A stretch of 64,000 nt of DNA from Chitinimonas arctica (GTDB lineage Bacteria; Pseudomonadota; Gammaproteobacteria; Burkholderiales; Chitinimonadaceae). Of the stretch, positions 26,101-34,984 are shown piece after piece. The stretch lies in assembly GCF_007431345.1 (NCBI RefSeq), contig NZ_CP041730.1:2046001-2110000 (forward strand). Direction: 5' to 3'. Position 1 is the stretch's first letter; each line of letters starts with the position of its first letter. The notes under the pieces were generated by a model. The model had not been told where the DNA came from, made no database searches, and saw nothing but the letters and a program-made list of their open reading frames with translations. A program made the translations under genes and the position numbers.

Positions 26101-28595
26101 AAACAAGCGTCGAGCAATTCCTCCAAGGACAAAGACTGTCCATCGAAACTGAATCGACCCACAACGCCATCCATACCATTCTGGATGGACACCCCACCCC
26201 TGCCTTCGTCGTAGCGAATATCCAACCAACGATTGCCGCTCTCATCCTCCCGGTAGCTGGCGACTACCTCCTGGCTAGCGACACCTTCGAATACCAGCCG
26301 GTTGTTTTCACCCACCAGATCGGAAAGCACGTCGATGCCATCCAGCCGGGCCATACGGTAGGTGTTAATGCCCTGTCCGCCTTGCACCACGTCGTTGCCG
26401 GCACCACCGTACAAGATATCGTTACCGTCGCCGCCTTCGAGCAAATCGTCTCCCCGGCGACCGGACAGGCTATCGTTACCTCCTAGTCCACTCAAGGTGT
26501 CGGCGCCGGTACTGCCGATCAGTAGATCGGAACCTTCGGTCCCATTCGATGGCTCGTACGCTTCATACAGTCGAAAGATCGAACCGTCGTCGAGCTGCAG
26601 CTTCTCGATGGCACTATCCTGCCCATTTTTGATCAGGATCTGATCATGGTCGTTAAAGTAGATTGTCAGATCGCGGCTATTGGGGGTCAGCGAGAAAGAG
26701 ATATCTTCGATGCGAATCCCCCCCTGGAGCTGCAAGATATCCTTGCCACCCAAATCGACGATCTGGTCCTTCCCATCTCCAAGCCGGTAGCTATAGGTAT
26801 CATCGCCCTTACCACCATCAAGCCTATCGTCCCCGACGCCGCCCACTAGCCGGTCGCTACCGTCGTCACCGTTGAGCGAGTCGTTGCCGGCATCGCCGAC
26901 TAGCGTATCGTTACCCTTGCCCCCATCAAGCAGGTCATGGCCTTCATACCCCTTCAAACTATCGTCGCCGCCAAAGCCGCGTAGCGTGTCCGCCGAAGCG
27001 CTGCCCAGTAAGAGGTCAGCGCCATCCCCTGTTTCGTTTTGGCCATCGTCCAAAATATTATCGAGTGATAAATTAGTACCATCGCTAAATTGGACCCGTT
27101 CGATTGCACTGTCCAAACCATTTCGGATTAGGAGTTGATCCTGTCCATTTAGTAGGATAGTTAAATCGCCGCTATCAGTGTCATGACTGAAATTAAGGTC
27201 AGAGGCACGGATATCTCCCTCGAAAACAAGGGTGTCCTTGCCGTCAAGATCATCGATCCTGTCCAAACCATCGCCACGCTGGTAGATATAAGTATCGTCG
27301 CCCTTGCCGCCGTCCAGAATATCGTCGCCGTTACCGCCTTCGATCCGGTCGCTACCGCCGTCACCGCTTAGCGTGTCATTACCGGCATCGCCGAGCAGCG
27401 TATCGTCGCCACCGTTGCCATCGAGCTGGTCGCCCAGCAAGGACCCAGCCACCGAGTCATTAAGTTGGCTGCCAAAGAATCCATCCGCTTGTTCGTCGTC
27501 CGCGAAATCCAGCTCAATGGCCTCGGCAAAGGCGGTATTCATCAATTCCTTGAATGACAGCTCTATACCGGCATTCGCGCCGTCATCACTCGCCGTAGCC
27601 ACATCCGCTGCCACATTCGTGCGCATGGCGGCGACGATTTTTCCGGAAGTAGACGGGTCTGTTGGCAGGACAGAGAAACGGAACTTGCCGCTTTTCAGAC
27701 CACCCATTAACGCGAACTTGCTAGTGGGAGTAGTAAAGATCAGGTCCTTGCCCTGGCGACGGATATCCGTATCCGGCAATGCCGCGCCTAGCACGATACG
27801 GTTGCTGCCTTGGGTATCGACGATGGACGACACCAAGGTCGAACCACCATCCGGGCTGGCGAAGCTCATCAAATAGGTGTCATCACCTGCGCCGCCATGC
27901 AGGGCATTCGCTTCGCTGCCGCCGTCGAGCGTGTCATCGCCGTCTTCGCCAAACAAATCATCCCTGCCGACCCCACCGATCAGCATGTCGTTGCCCTTGC
28001 CGCCTTGCAAGGTATCGTCGCCCCCGCCGCCCAACAGCATATCGGCGTCATCGCCACCGAACAGCAGGTCCTTGCCGTCGCCAGCATCGAGCGAATCGGC
28101 ACCCGCCTCGCCGCGCAAGATGTCATCGCCCTCGCCGCCCTGCAAGGTGTCGTTGCCACCTTCGGACGCCTCTCCGCTCACATAAGCGGCGCGGTCACCT
28201 GTCAGTTCGTCGTTGCCGCTACCGCCCACCAGCGAGTCGGCGCCCTTGCCACCGAACAGGAAATCGCTGTCGCTACCTCCTTCGAGTAGATCGTCGCCAA
28301 GATTGCCCTCCAGCGTGTCCTTGCCTTCGCCGCCCAGCAAGGTATCGCTCTTACCCTCCGCCCCCTCCTCACCCACGTCGGAAGCACGATCGCCCGCCAA
28401 CCAGTCGTCGCCGCTGCCGCCCAGCAAGGAATCGGCACCGCCGTTGCCATACAAGGTGTCGTTGCCATCGCCGCCGTTGAGGGTGTCGTTGCCATGCTGG
28501 TCGAACGGCAAGACGCCAAGGTTGTCGAGATCGCCCAGCACGAAGTCCGCGCCGGTTCCGCCGTTCAGCGTGTCCGCGCCAGCACCGCCTATCAA
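23190..28595 (-). CDS. RTX protein, C-terminal part of a frameshifted RTX lipase-like gene
   Basis: This 1,801-codon open frame is the continuation, in another reading frame, of the gene starting near 32.4 kb. It consists of many calcium-binding RTX nonapeptides (GGxGxDxLx), interleaved with modules like GDGLDRIDDLDGKDTLVF that form haemolysin-type calcium-binding-related repeats. Around residues 1000-1230 there is a non-repeat domain I do not recognise. The C-terminus (VENYFDAANAAGYRIERFKF, then an Ala/Gln-rich tail) resembles a type I secretion signal. No ABC exporter genes are nearby. The first codon used here (TTG 28595) is artificial, since the frame stays open upstream to the frameshift at 28699-28703. 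Confidence 0.8.
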   Translation of the reverse strand: MIGGAGADTLNGGTGADFVLGDLDNLGVLPFDQHGNDTLNGGDGNDTLYGNGGADSLLGGSGDDWLAGDRASDVGEEGAEGKSDTLLGGEGKDTLEGNLGDDLLEGGSDSDFLFGGKGADSLVGGSGNDELTGDRAAYVSGEASEGGNDTLQGGEGDDILRGEAGADSLDAGDGKDLLFGGDDADMLLGGGGDDTLQGGKGNDMLIGGVGRDDLFGEDGDDTLDGGSEANALHGGAGDDTYLMSFASPDGGSTLVSSIVDTQGSNRIVLGAALPDTDIRRQGKDLIFTTPTSKFALMGGLKSGKFRFSVLPTDPSTSGKIVAAMRTNVAADVATASDDGANAGIELSFKELMNTAFAEAIELDFADDEQADGFFGSQLNDSVAGSLLGDQLDGNGGDDTLLGDAGNDTLSGDGGSDRIEGGNGDDILDGGKGDDTYIYQRGDGLDRIDDLDGKDTLVFEGDIRASDLNFSHDTDSGDLTILLNGQDQLLIRNGLDSAIERVQFSDGTNLSLDNILDDGQNETGDGADLLLGSASADTLRGFGGDDSLKGYEGHDLLDGGKGNDTLVGDAGNDSLNGDDGSDRLVGGVGDDRLDGGKGDDTYSYRLGDGKDQIVDLGGKDILQLQGGIRIEDISFSLTPNSRDLTIYFNDHDQILIKNGQDSAIEKLQLDDGSIFRLYEAYEPSNGTEGSDLLIGSTGADTLSGLGGNDSLSGRRGDDLLEGGDGNDILYGGAGNDVVQGGQGINTYRMARLDGIDVLSDLVGENNRLVFEGVASQEVVASYREDESGNRWLDIRYDEGRGGVSIQNGMDGVVGRFSFDGQSLSLEELLDACFKGDRVRHGTTGNDSLAGGTGNDSLYGGAGNDRLTGKEGDDWLAGEGGNDTLLGGAGNDSYLWGGSAGISRLSDSGSNTLVLDAGLRAADLTVTRRGKNLLLIVKRTGAQAIVQDYFSMPNGASSQKWRLKTDEAAAVPLADVVPAHLFSKFGLEPVNIESLRDAFIERAKESSLAKAQFAYELNGGLGVLLPVSTISRADNFTLINGATAFDPVTYPIDPMYKLTTRRANPARRVPRDAVITVDTRNPLWIDVSGQVRSGAHPYGGSTLYGGYVEETTTVDGGWANAVETVVEAVPIPPESYKVTLEILSSGDSSSTIYLNDPMHVVDAGKGDDFIAVHPVEAIPAARIDSGTLTNMHAGGPDFPTMLLALQFEQHSLNHVLQGYNLFLPNGAGSFVYGNDGNDTILGTNYQDEVIGGDGDDFLNGGAGADSYYVFTDNESGWDTIADTGFYDSNFYTSFIEEDELAGSFIDGNPESANWDSVADTIYLQGAIRAEHLQLSWIRLADGNDYLNISWGSNRGIHLLAPTEETPHGLGIEWLIFGDGSGLSWADLEGMAPPRGTDHDNALVGTARGEAISGFGGNDQLDGGVGADTLHGGGGNDSYVVDNAADVVSELADDGIDTVNSSVTYQLGEQVENLSLTGSEQIDGIGNDLANTLVGNSASNALNGRLGNDTLRGEAGIDTLMGDEGDDWLYGGDGDDTMRGGAGNDKLFGELGNDLIDGGSGDNTLTGGLGHDFYIVNNGRDVIVEKAGEGSDTVITGASFTLADNVENLTLVAGTAAITGNALNNLMTGNNGANRMDAGIGSDTYVLAKGGGADVIRDFDTTANNVDTIQFNDVKSTEISAVQRVGSNLVLKYGASDKVTVENYFDAANAAGYRIERFKFSDGAIWYDAHIQIKAVTVAGMQADAGETAQGRPAMVAQTISIDQQLAGMIGAMAAFAPQDAASLQQNVPTHELHTPMLTANRLM

Positions 28596-28675
28596 GATAT
28601 CGGCCCCGCTGCCGCCATCAAGGTAGTCGGCGGCATGACGGTCGGAGGGGACAAGATTGACTTCATCACCATCGC

Positions 28676-31600
28676 CTACCAGGCGATCGTCGTCTTCGCC
28701 CCCAGCAGCGTGTCGCTGCCGGCCTGGCCAAGGAGCATATCCTTGCCTCTGCCACCATCCAGCCAGTCATTACCGGCTGCCGCCCATAAAGCCGCAGTGC
28801 CCACGGCCGCTTCATCGGCGTCTTGCGCCCAAAAGTCGCCCTGCAATTGATCGTCATCGTCGCCGCCGTAAAGCTCATCGGCGCCGCCTTGTCCAATCAG
28901 GAAATCTTTTCCCTCGTCGCCGAACAAGCTGTCATTGCCCTGCTGTGCCAGCGCCGTCCGCCCCCACCAACCCGCCAAGGGCCGGGTGTCGGCAGTACCG
29001 TCGCCCCGCACGAGATCGTCGCCCGACCCACCGGACAGCAAATCCGCGCCGCCCATGCCGTAAAGTATGTCTGTGCCCGCTTCGCCCATGACATGGTCGT
29101 CGCCACCACCGGCAAAAACCCTATCGTCGCCCGCACCCGCACCAATCAGATTGCCTTCGTCAGCGAGGGGATCATTGAGGGCGCGCCGTCCAGGCCCTTC
29201 GATATTCAGGATGTTTTTACCTTGGCCGGCCTGGACCTCGATCTTCCATCCACGCCCTTCCTCAAGTACACGGAATCCATCCGTGGTCTCGGGCGATTCG
29301 CCTACCGCAACCTGATCCAGCTCCGCGCTGTTGGCGCCGAAGATGACGTCGTGCCCATCGCCACCGATCAGGGTGTCGCGCCCTAAACCGCCGGCCAGCA
29401 GATCGCTGCCGGAGCCGCCATCGAGCACATCATTGCCGTCGCGGCCATTCAGAAGATCATTACCGCCCAAGCCAAGGAGGGTATCAACGCCTCTTCCGCC
29501 CTGCAGATTGTCGAAGAAGAATTCTTTCTTGGTTTGCGTAACGACCAGATTACCTTGTGCGTTGGTCTTGAGATTGCCCTGTGCGTCTAGCTCGGGCGCC
29601 AGGTCGCCGACAATCGCGCCGTTGGCTTGTTCCGGTTTGGCGTCACTCAAACTAATCTGCAAGCAGCCCGGCTGCCAACCGCGGATTTCGACGAATTGCT
29701 TGGAATCCTTCAGGCCAACGATCAGGGTATTGCTGCCATTTGCACCGGGGACCAAGGTATAGGTAAACGGCGAGTCGTCGCCACCCACCCAGTATCGATC
29801 TTCGACTTTCTGCACCCCGGCACCATCAACCAATTTTCCGGCAAAGGTCAGCGTGCCCAGGCCATCGGCATCGACAATGACATCATTGCCATCGCCAGCC
29901 GCCACCGTATAGTTGTCGGCGCCCACGCCGCCTTCCAGCCAGTCGTTGAGCTTGCCGCCGTTCAGCGCATCGACGCCATCGCCACCGTACAAGGCATCGT
30001 TGCCATCGCCGCCCAACAGGGTATCGTCGCCTGCATCGCCGCGGAGCACATCGTGCTTGGCGCCGCCATCGAGCAAATCGCCGCCGTCGCCACCGCGCAG
30101 TTCATCCTCATCGTCCTCGCCGTAGAGTTCGTCCTTTTCGGCGCCCCCTTCCAGCCAGTCGGCGCCGGCACCGCCCCACTGACGGTCTTCACCCACGCCG
30201 CCATACAGGGCATCACCACCGTCTCCGCCGCGCAATTGATCCTTGCCCTTGCCACCGTAAAGCGCATCGCGACCGTGGCCGCCTTCCAGAATGTCGTCAC
30301 CCGCCATGCCATATAGCGTGTCGTCGCCAAGCTCGCCGATCAGGCTGTCGTTGCCATCGCCGCCTTCGAGATAGTCGTTGTCTCCCCCGCCATTGAAGGT
30401 ATCGTTTCCTTTGCCGCCATAGAAGTGATCGGCGAAGTTCGCGCCCTTCAGGTCTTTGCCGCCATTCTCCGCAAACGTAACTTGATTGAGCTTGGCGAAC
30501 TGAATCGAGCCGGGCTTACCCTCGACAACGAACGTTTGATCGAGAAGCTCGTCGCGGAATGTCCAAGACTCCGGCGCGGCATTGCGAAGATGGTCGAGAT
30601 TGAGTTGGTTGCCCTTGATCAACCATGACAGCATGGCGGCACGATCCGCCAGATACATATCGGTAAAGTTCAGATTGCCGTCTTTACGCTTGGTTTCGGT
30701 ATCGACTTTATCTTCTTCCCACAATGCCGCCAGTTCGGCGTGCGCATCCTTCAGCACAGGCAGCGCAGCCTCGCCCAGCAAGGCAAACGGTGACAATTGA
30801 ATCAGCGCAAGGAAGGCGCCAAATTCCGTACGCGGATTCAATGCAACGCCGCCGTCAGCGAGGACAAGCTTTACATTACCTGCGAGCGTGGTGAAAGCAT
30901 CGCTTTTGCTGATCTTATCCAATGCAGCATGAAAGCTTTCCCTACCGGTGTAAGTTCCAACATCGCTTATGATATGCCAGGTATTGCCGGCAAGACTACC
31001 CTTCAGATCCTTATCAAGCTTTACGCCTAGCAGCTTGGCAAGCGCATTCACAGCCTTTTCGAGCACGTCACCTTGGGCAGTACCTTGATTATCCGTCTCG
31101 CCATCAATATTCCCTTTTTTTGCCGTGCTCTTATCAAATGCACCGAGCACTTTGCCCAGCAAAACCGCGTCTGCACCACCATCCAGCTGCGAAAATGCAT
31201 TTTGCACACTCAGCGAATCAATCGCCAGTACGAGACTATGCGTATCGCCGAAATCATTTTTATCATACCCGTTCACAAGCAGCTTCAGGCCATCAGCGCC
31301 TTGGCTAAGTCTGAAAGCGTCATATACTTCACCAAGAACGTTACCACGGTAATTTGGCTGATCCTCTATGAAAACAGGAGTAGGTTTCCCGTAATGCACT
31401 TGAGAATTCGCTACCATACTAGGGTAAGTGTCGCCGTAGACGTCATAGAAATTAGCGATCACCCCTCCTTTGTAGGTATTCCGATCGCCACTGATTACAT
31501 TACGCACCCCCGACGTAGAGTCAAGGAAATTGAACGCAGAAACACTTTCGGTACGTCTCGCCGCCAACAAAGCGGCAATCTGGTAATCCAATCGCGCGCT

Positions 31601-32434
31601 TTCTATGTTGATTTTTTGCGGCGGCTTGATATTTCGCTGGTTACCGCTGTCGACTAACAGCCCTACCCGATCGTTTTCGGACAGAATAAGATTGATATTT
31701 TCCAAGGCTTTGTACAACACAGCCCAGTCTGCATCATCAACCATACCCTTCATTGTACCAACTCTCGCAATATTGAGAGTACTTACCGCCGTGCCAGGCT
31801 TGAGCTCCTGACGAAGAATGCCATAGACCTCGTTTAGCGCCGCATCTTTAAATACAATTTGATTACCATCGGTATTTTTTCGCTGCCTATCAAAATCGGC
31901 AATAATATCCGACAGAAAATCGCCGACCTTGATCTTGCCGACACCCGCGCCATTGAAGGTGTAAGTTGCCGTGATCGGCCCCTGGTGCAGCAGATTGAAC
32001 GCGGTCGCGAGGTGCCCCCCAAGCGAATAGCCGGTCACCGCGAACTGCTGCCCCTGCAAAGGGCCGCCGTCCTTACTTAGTTCCGCGTACCAATTCTCCA
32101 TGTCCGCGATTTGACCAAATGCCCAGCCTTTATCCTTGATTTCCATCGAATTGGTGGCTTGATTGTCGCGGGCGGCGTCGTCGATAAATTCGGTGGAGCG
32201 AAACGACAGGACGTTTTCGCCGGTTTTAGTGTTGTGGAATAGCGTCCCACTGAAACCCGTTGCGGTGTTTTCTTTCTGGGTCTTTACAACCCAACCTTCA
32301 TCGATAAATTTCTGCGCCTGAATACCTGTGAACTTACTGGCGTGGCCATTACCCCAAACCAACGCGGGCTTAAAGGCATCCCCAATCTTTAATACATTAC
32401 CTTCCGAAAGGAAAGCCTCAGCAGCCATTTGCAA
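28676..32434 (-). CDS. Lipase-like N-terminal part of a frameshifted RTX gene
   Basis: The 1,252-codon frame begins with an alpha/beta-hydrolase resembling bacterial lipases: nucleophile elbow VTGYSLGGHLATAF, with Ser137 counting from the TTG at 32434. After a middle region of unknown fold (about 330-640) come RTX calcium-binding repeats to the end. The frame then stops abruptly (LLGAKTTIAW) inside an RTX repeat. One extra G in the run at 28699-28703 would restore LLGGEDDDRLVGDGDE and join the frame to the downstream half, giving about 3,080 residues. The start is unclear: the natural start position (32468-32470) reads ATA behind GGAG; in-frame TTG 32434 and ATG 32428 lack ribosome-binding sites. 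Confidence 0.8.
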   Translation of the reverse strand: MQMAAEAFLSEGNVLKIGDAFKPALVWGNGHASKFTGIQAQKFIDEGWVVKTQKENTATGFSGTLFHNTKTGENVLSFRSTEFIDDAARDNQATNSMEIKDKGWAFGQIADMENWYAELSKDGGPLQGQQFAVTGYSLGGHLATAFNLLHQGPITATYTFNGAGVGKIKVGDFLSDIIADFDRQRKNTDGNQIVFKDAALNEVYGILRQELKPGTAVSTLNIARVGTMKGMVDDADWAVLYKALENINLILSENDRVGLLVDSGNQRNIKPPQKINIESARLDYQIAALLAARRTESVSAFNFLDSTSGVRNVISGDRNTYKGGVIANFYDVYGDTYPSMVANSQVHYGKPTPVFIEDQPNYRGNVLGEVYDAFRLSQGADGLKLLVNGYDKNDFGDTHSLVLAIDSLSVQNAFSQLDGGADAVLLGKVLGAFDKSTAKKGNIDGETDNQGTAQGDVLEKAVNALAKLLGVKLDKDLKGSLAGNTWHIISDVGTYTGRESFHAALDKISKSDAFTTLAGNVKLVLADGGVALNPRTEFGAFLALIQLSPFALLGEAALPVLKDAHAELAALWEEDKVDTETKRKDGNLNFTDMYLADRAAMLSWLIKGNQLNLDHLRNAAPESWTFRDELLDQTFVVEGKPGSIQFAKLNQVTFAENGGKDLKGANFADHFYGGKGNDTFNGGGDNDYLEGGDGNDSLIGELGDDTLYGMAGDDILEGGHGRDALYGGKGKDQLRGGDGGDALYGGVGEDRQWGGAGADWLEGGAEKDELYGEDDEDELRGGDGGDLLDGGAKHDVLRGDAGDDTLLGGDGNDALYGGDGVDALNGGKLNDWLEGGVGADNYTVAAGDGNDVIVDADGLGTLTFAGKLVDGAGVQKVEDRYWVGGDDSPFTYTLVPGANGSNTLIVGLKDSKQFVEIRGWQPGCLQISLSDAKPEQANGAIVGDLAPELDAQGNLKTNAQGNLVVTQTKKEFFFDNLQGGRGVDTLLGLGGNDLLNGRDGNDVLDGGSGSDLLAGGLGRDTLIGGDGHDVIFGANSAELDQVAVGESPETTDGFRVLEEGRGWKIEVQAGQGKNILNIEGPGRRALNDPLADEGNLIGAGAGDDRVFAGGGDDHVMGEAGTDILYGMGGADLLSGGSGDDLVRGDGTADTRPLAGWWGRTALAQQGNDSLFGDEGKDFLIGQGGADELYGGDDDDQLQGDFWAQDADEAAVGTAALWAAAGNDWLDGGRGKDMLLGQAGSDTLLGAKTTIAW
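28699..28703 (-). other. Frameshift site in the RTX lipase-like gene (run of five G on the coding strand)
   Basis: The coding strand reads CTGGGGGCGAAGACG. With six G instead of five the RTX repeat reads through without a stop into the downstream frame. The site could be a sequencing error, a phase-variable homopolymer, a true mutation or a programmed slippage site; sequence alone cannot decide. Confidence 0.75.
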
Positions 32435-32473
32435 GTTGGCATATTTTAACAGGTCCGAAACTGCCGGTATTAC

Positions 32474-33400
32474 TTATTCTCCAGTAGGAATTAAAACTTT
32501 TTCAACAAAATCAAGAGTTTGATAGATCTGCGCGGAAAAACCCCGATACTTTTCCAGCCGACCAGGTTTTCGATCGAACCCCGGGCACGCTGTATCCGCA
32601 GCAAATCCCCAGGGCGAGCGCCCACCACTATTACTACCTTGCCCGAGATCAATCATGTAACCAATGCGCTCGGCAATAACTTCTTTCGTCTCCATATCAA
32701 CCACCCGTAGCGAGCTACCCGCGATCCAGTATTTCCTATCTTCACGCGTGGAAATGTCGTCATAGATCACACCATAACGAGGAGGCGTAACTTTGGTTAA
32801 CATTTTATCCGATATAAAAATGGTGCTTCCCGGGTCAGCGAAGGGTGCTGGATCTGCTTTTCTGTATCCCGTATAGCGATAACGCAAGCCATCTTTCTTA
32901 TCAATTGCGTCAACATATAAGTATCCTGTTCTAGGCGGCCAACCAAGAGGAAGGGGAAAAGGATATATGTAATGCCCTCGAAGAAAGCTTCGAGGGTAGG
33001 CTTCCCCATCAAAATCAGCGCCATATGGATCATTCAGCGCGAATTGGTCTTGGAAGTTCACACCCTCCGGCCGAAGTTTCATTAGGAATATTCCATCTAC
33101 ACCACTTACCTTACGGTAGATTTTCTCCCCCGCGCCTTTGCAGCGACTCTCATACAATGCCTTAGCGGCGGCCGCTGTGGCAGCACTTTTCGTTTTTTCA
33201 CGATAATCATGCAGCCCCCACGTGATGGGTAAATATCCAAACACCAGCACCACCAAAATTGTGCCCAGACACTTCACCCACAGCGTTTTTGGAAACAACC
33301 AAGCAAACAGCAAAACTGTTATTGCTACGGTCCAATATATCGGCCCCATAAAATTGACAACCCAAACAAAGGGCGTCCAAATCGATTCGCCAAATGACAT
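32474..33400 (-). CDS. Membrane-anchored protein of unknown function upstream of the RTX lipase-like gene
   Basis: The 308-residue product has two or three hydrophobic segments within residues 1-65 (YWTVAITVLLFAWLF; CLGTILVVLVFGYLPITWGL). A soluble, Tyr/Pro-rich domain of about 240 residues follows, containing paired features such as FLRGHYIYPFPLPLGWPP and DSDG-free beta-rich text. No family is recognised. Its stop codon lies within the space just before the RTX reading frame, so the two are almost certainly co-transcribed. By analogy with lipase effectors that travel with a membrane-anchored immunity or accessory protein, such a role is possible but purely inferred. AT-rich codon use differs from the core genes. 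Confidence 0.65.
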   Translation of the reverse strand: MSFGESIWTPFVWVVNFMGPIYWTVAITVLLFAWLFPKTLWVKCLGTILVVLVFGYLPITWGLHDYREKTKSAATAAAAKALYESRCKGAGEKIYRKVSGVDGIFLMKLRPEGVNFQDQFALNDPYGADFDGEAYPRSFLRGHYIYPFPLPLGWPPRTGYLYVDAIDKKDGLRYRYTGYRKADPAPFADPGSTIFISDKMLTKVTPPRYGVIYDDISTREDRKYWIAGSSLRVVDMETKEVIAERIGYMIDLGQGSNSGGRSPWGFAADTACPGFDRKPGRLEKYRGFSAQIYQTLDFVEKVLIPTGE

Positions 33401-33500
33401 GAAATATTTACCTGTAAATTAACAAGAAAGTATTGCGCCTAACCATGGGTTCGAAATGGGTTTAAACCCATCTCACTCCGCATCAAGCGATCAGCCTGCA

Positions 33501-33911
33501 TTACGCGCAAGCCATTACTTTCGGAGCGGGGAACCGGTTTATGGGCATCTCCGACATGCCGTATGGCGCATCATGTGAGTGCGCTGGCTCATATCGCTTA
33601 CCGGGATCGGACGACGATAGTGGAAACGCAAGCTGGCCGTCATCGCGCCAGAACAGGAGGCCTGGATATTTCGAGGAAGCAGGACAACAGTCGTCAAAAC
33701 AGTCTTTCAGGGGCGCAAGACCGCGAACATTACCAACTTTATCTATACAAAACAATGCCTTTCGTCTGAAACCGAAGCCGTGACGCCAACGCAGAAACTT
33801 GCCGCATGGTGCACTAGGGATACCACCTAGCCAACCTTCGACGTGAAGCGGCGTACCATGTGCCAGTTTGGCTGGGACGGCCCACCCCTTCTTCGAAGCA
33901 GCCAGAACCAA
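33501..33911 (-). CDS. Doubtful 136-codon open frame
   Basis: A frame starting at TTG 33911 with no ribosome-binding site encodes a Cys/Pro-rich polypeptide (for example DCFDDCCPASSKYPGLLFW) that I cannot place. Base composition is lower in GC than the core. It begins where the truncated abiEi start leaves off, so it may be a degraded or recombinant fragment rather than a gene. Confidence 0.2.
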   Translation of the reverse strand: MVLAASKKGWAVPAKLAHGTPLHVEGWLGGIPSAPCGKFLRWRHGFGFRRKALFCIDKVGNVRGLAPLKDCFDDCCPASSKYPGLLFWRDDGQLAFPLSSSDPGKRYEPAHSHDAPYGMSEMPINRFPAPKVMACA

Positions 33912-33936
33912 GCTTGAGGTGGCTTAGCGCACGGGG

Positions 33937-34004
33937 AGGTAAATTCGGTCATACTATGAAATTCGCTGCGCAGCGAATAATGTGATTATGCCGAATTTTT
34001 ACCT
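33937..34004. repeat. AbiE promoter/operator, second copy with truncated abiEi start
   Basis: A long imperfect inverted repeat (outer arms AGGTAAA and TTTTTACCT) contains 33943-33996, which matches 36054-36107 at 39 of 54 positions with no gap. As in the other copy, the minus strand carries an ATG (33952) whose first codons read MTEFTSP, close to MTEYISP of abiEi. The similarity ends after about eight codons. It is therefore the remnant of a second abiE operon start. Confidence 0.65.
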
Positions 34005-34088
34005 GTCGCAACGATGCGGTGTCGGCATCGCGGTACTACAGGTAGTGGGTTTCTCACCAGCCTGCCAATGCTCGGCGGCGTCCCGTCT

Positions 34089-34984
34089 CTATCCAATACG
34101 TACAAGTAATTGTTCGATGACTTCACTGGCTTCGCGCTGGCGTAATATCCGCGCCTCTCGTTGTGCCGGTTCGCCGCCTTCGCCCAACTCGAACTTTGCC
34201 ACGGCGACCGGACCATCCTTGAGATAGCCCTCGGTATTGGCATCCCGCGCAAAGCGGATTCGCAATAGGTCCAAGGCGTCTTTCACGACTTCGCGATGCT
34301 TGCCGCCAAGTGCTTGGCGAAACTTCTGCGCCATCGCGTCTGTGCTTTCAAAAGCATGCTCCAGGCAATAGACCAGGTCATGTGCATCCTTACGTTCGAA
34401 ACGCTGGTCAAACGCGAACGCTTTCAGGCACGTAAAGCTGACCAGATCGGCATGCTTGATCCTTTCGACGGCAATTCCGTCACCACCCAGCAGCTCAGCC
34501 TTGATTTCGGCGACCTCATACAGATCGAATACGATGGACGAGTGCGGGATGTTTATGGCCGAGATTGCCCCCTCTGTTGGCAGTGGTTGTACCCGGCCTC
34601 CCGCAATCTCTGGCGCGTCCGTCAGAAATTCCAGCACCATGAGGCTCCATGCTCGGTACGGGCCTGCCAACGCCAGGAGAGCTTTTGTTGCTTGTCGTTT
34701 TCAGCTCGCTCGAAACCCATCTTCTTCAGATTCTCTTCGAGCGTGTGGTAGGCATCCGTGTTGGCCAGTATCTGCAGGTCGATCACGATATCGACGTCCG
34801 TCGTTCCTGCGTGCGCTGGTACCGTAGGGGGGCGACCCTTCACTAGATAACGAGGCGTGAGTCCCCCTACGAGATAGACCGACTCCTTCCAAGGGCCCAA
34901 CCCGCGCAATAGCGTTACGAGGACGCGCTCGCAGTCATACGTGCATTGGTCGTTGTAGCCGTCGAATGTCGTTGGCTTGGCCAT
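34089..34984 (-). pseudogene. AbiEii-type nucleotidyltransferase toxin, frameshifted
   Basis: AbiEii/AbiGii toxins are nucleotidyltransferases of type IV toxin-antitoxin and phage-defence systems. The 5' frame (34984-34622) has the nucleotidyltransferase-like segments YLVGGLTPRYLV and TTDVDIVIDLQIL. It then ends SWCWNF after a frame error near 34640-34655. The 3' frame (34670-34089) continues in the same family with SLMVLEFLTDAPE and RKDAHDLVYCLEHAF. A single missing base explains the break. The start overlaps the abiEi stop by one base (TGATG). Unless the error is in the sequence, the toxin is inactive. Confidence 0.75.

Noticed and set aside
27779..30316. Long plus-strand open frames across the RTX region (for example 27779-28480 and 29627-30316)
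   Set aside because: They are antisense to RTX repeats, rich in Arg/Pro/Ser or Ala/Val periodic text, and have no ribosome-binding sites.
23190..32434. Dense short tandem periodicity (27-base steps) resembling a CRISPR array or minisatellite
   Set aside because: The period is nine codons and encodes RTX calcium-binding nonapeptides on the minus strand; there are no constant repeats with unique spacers.
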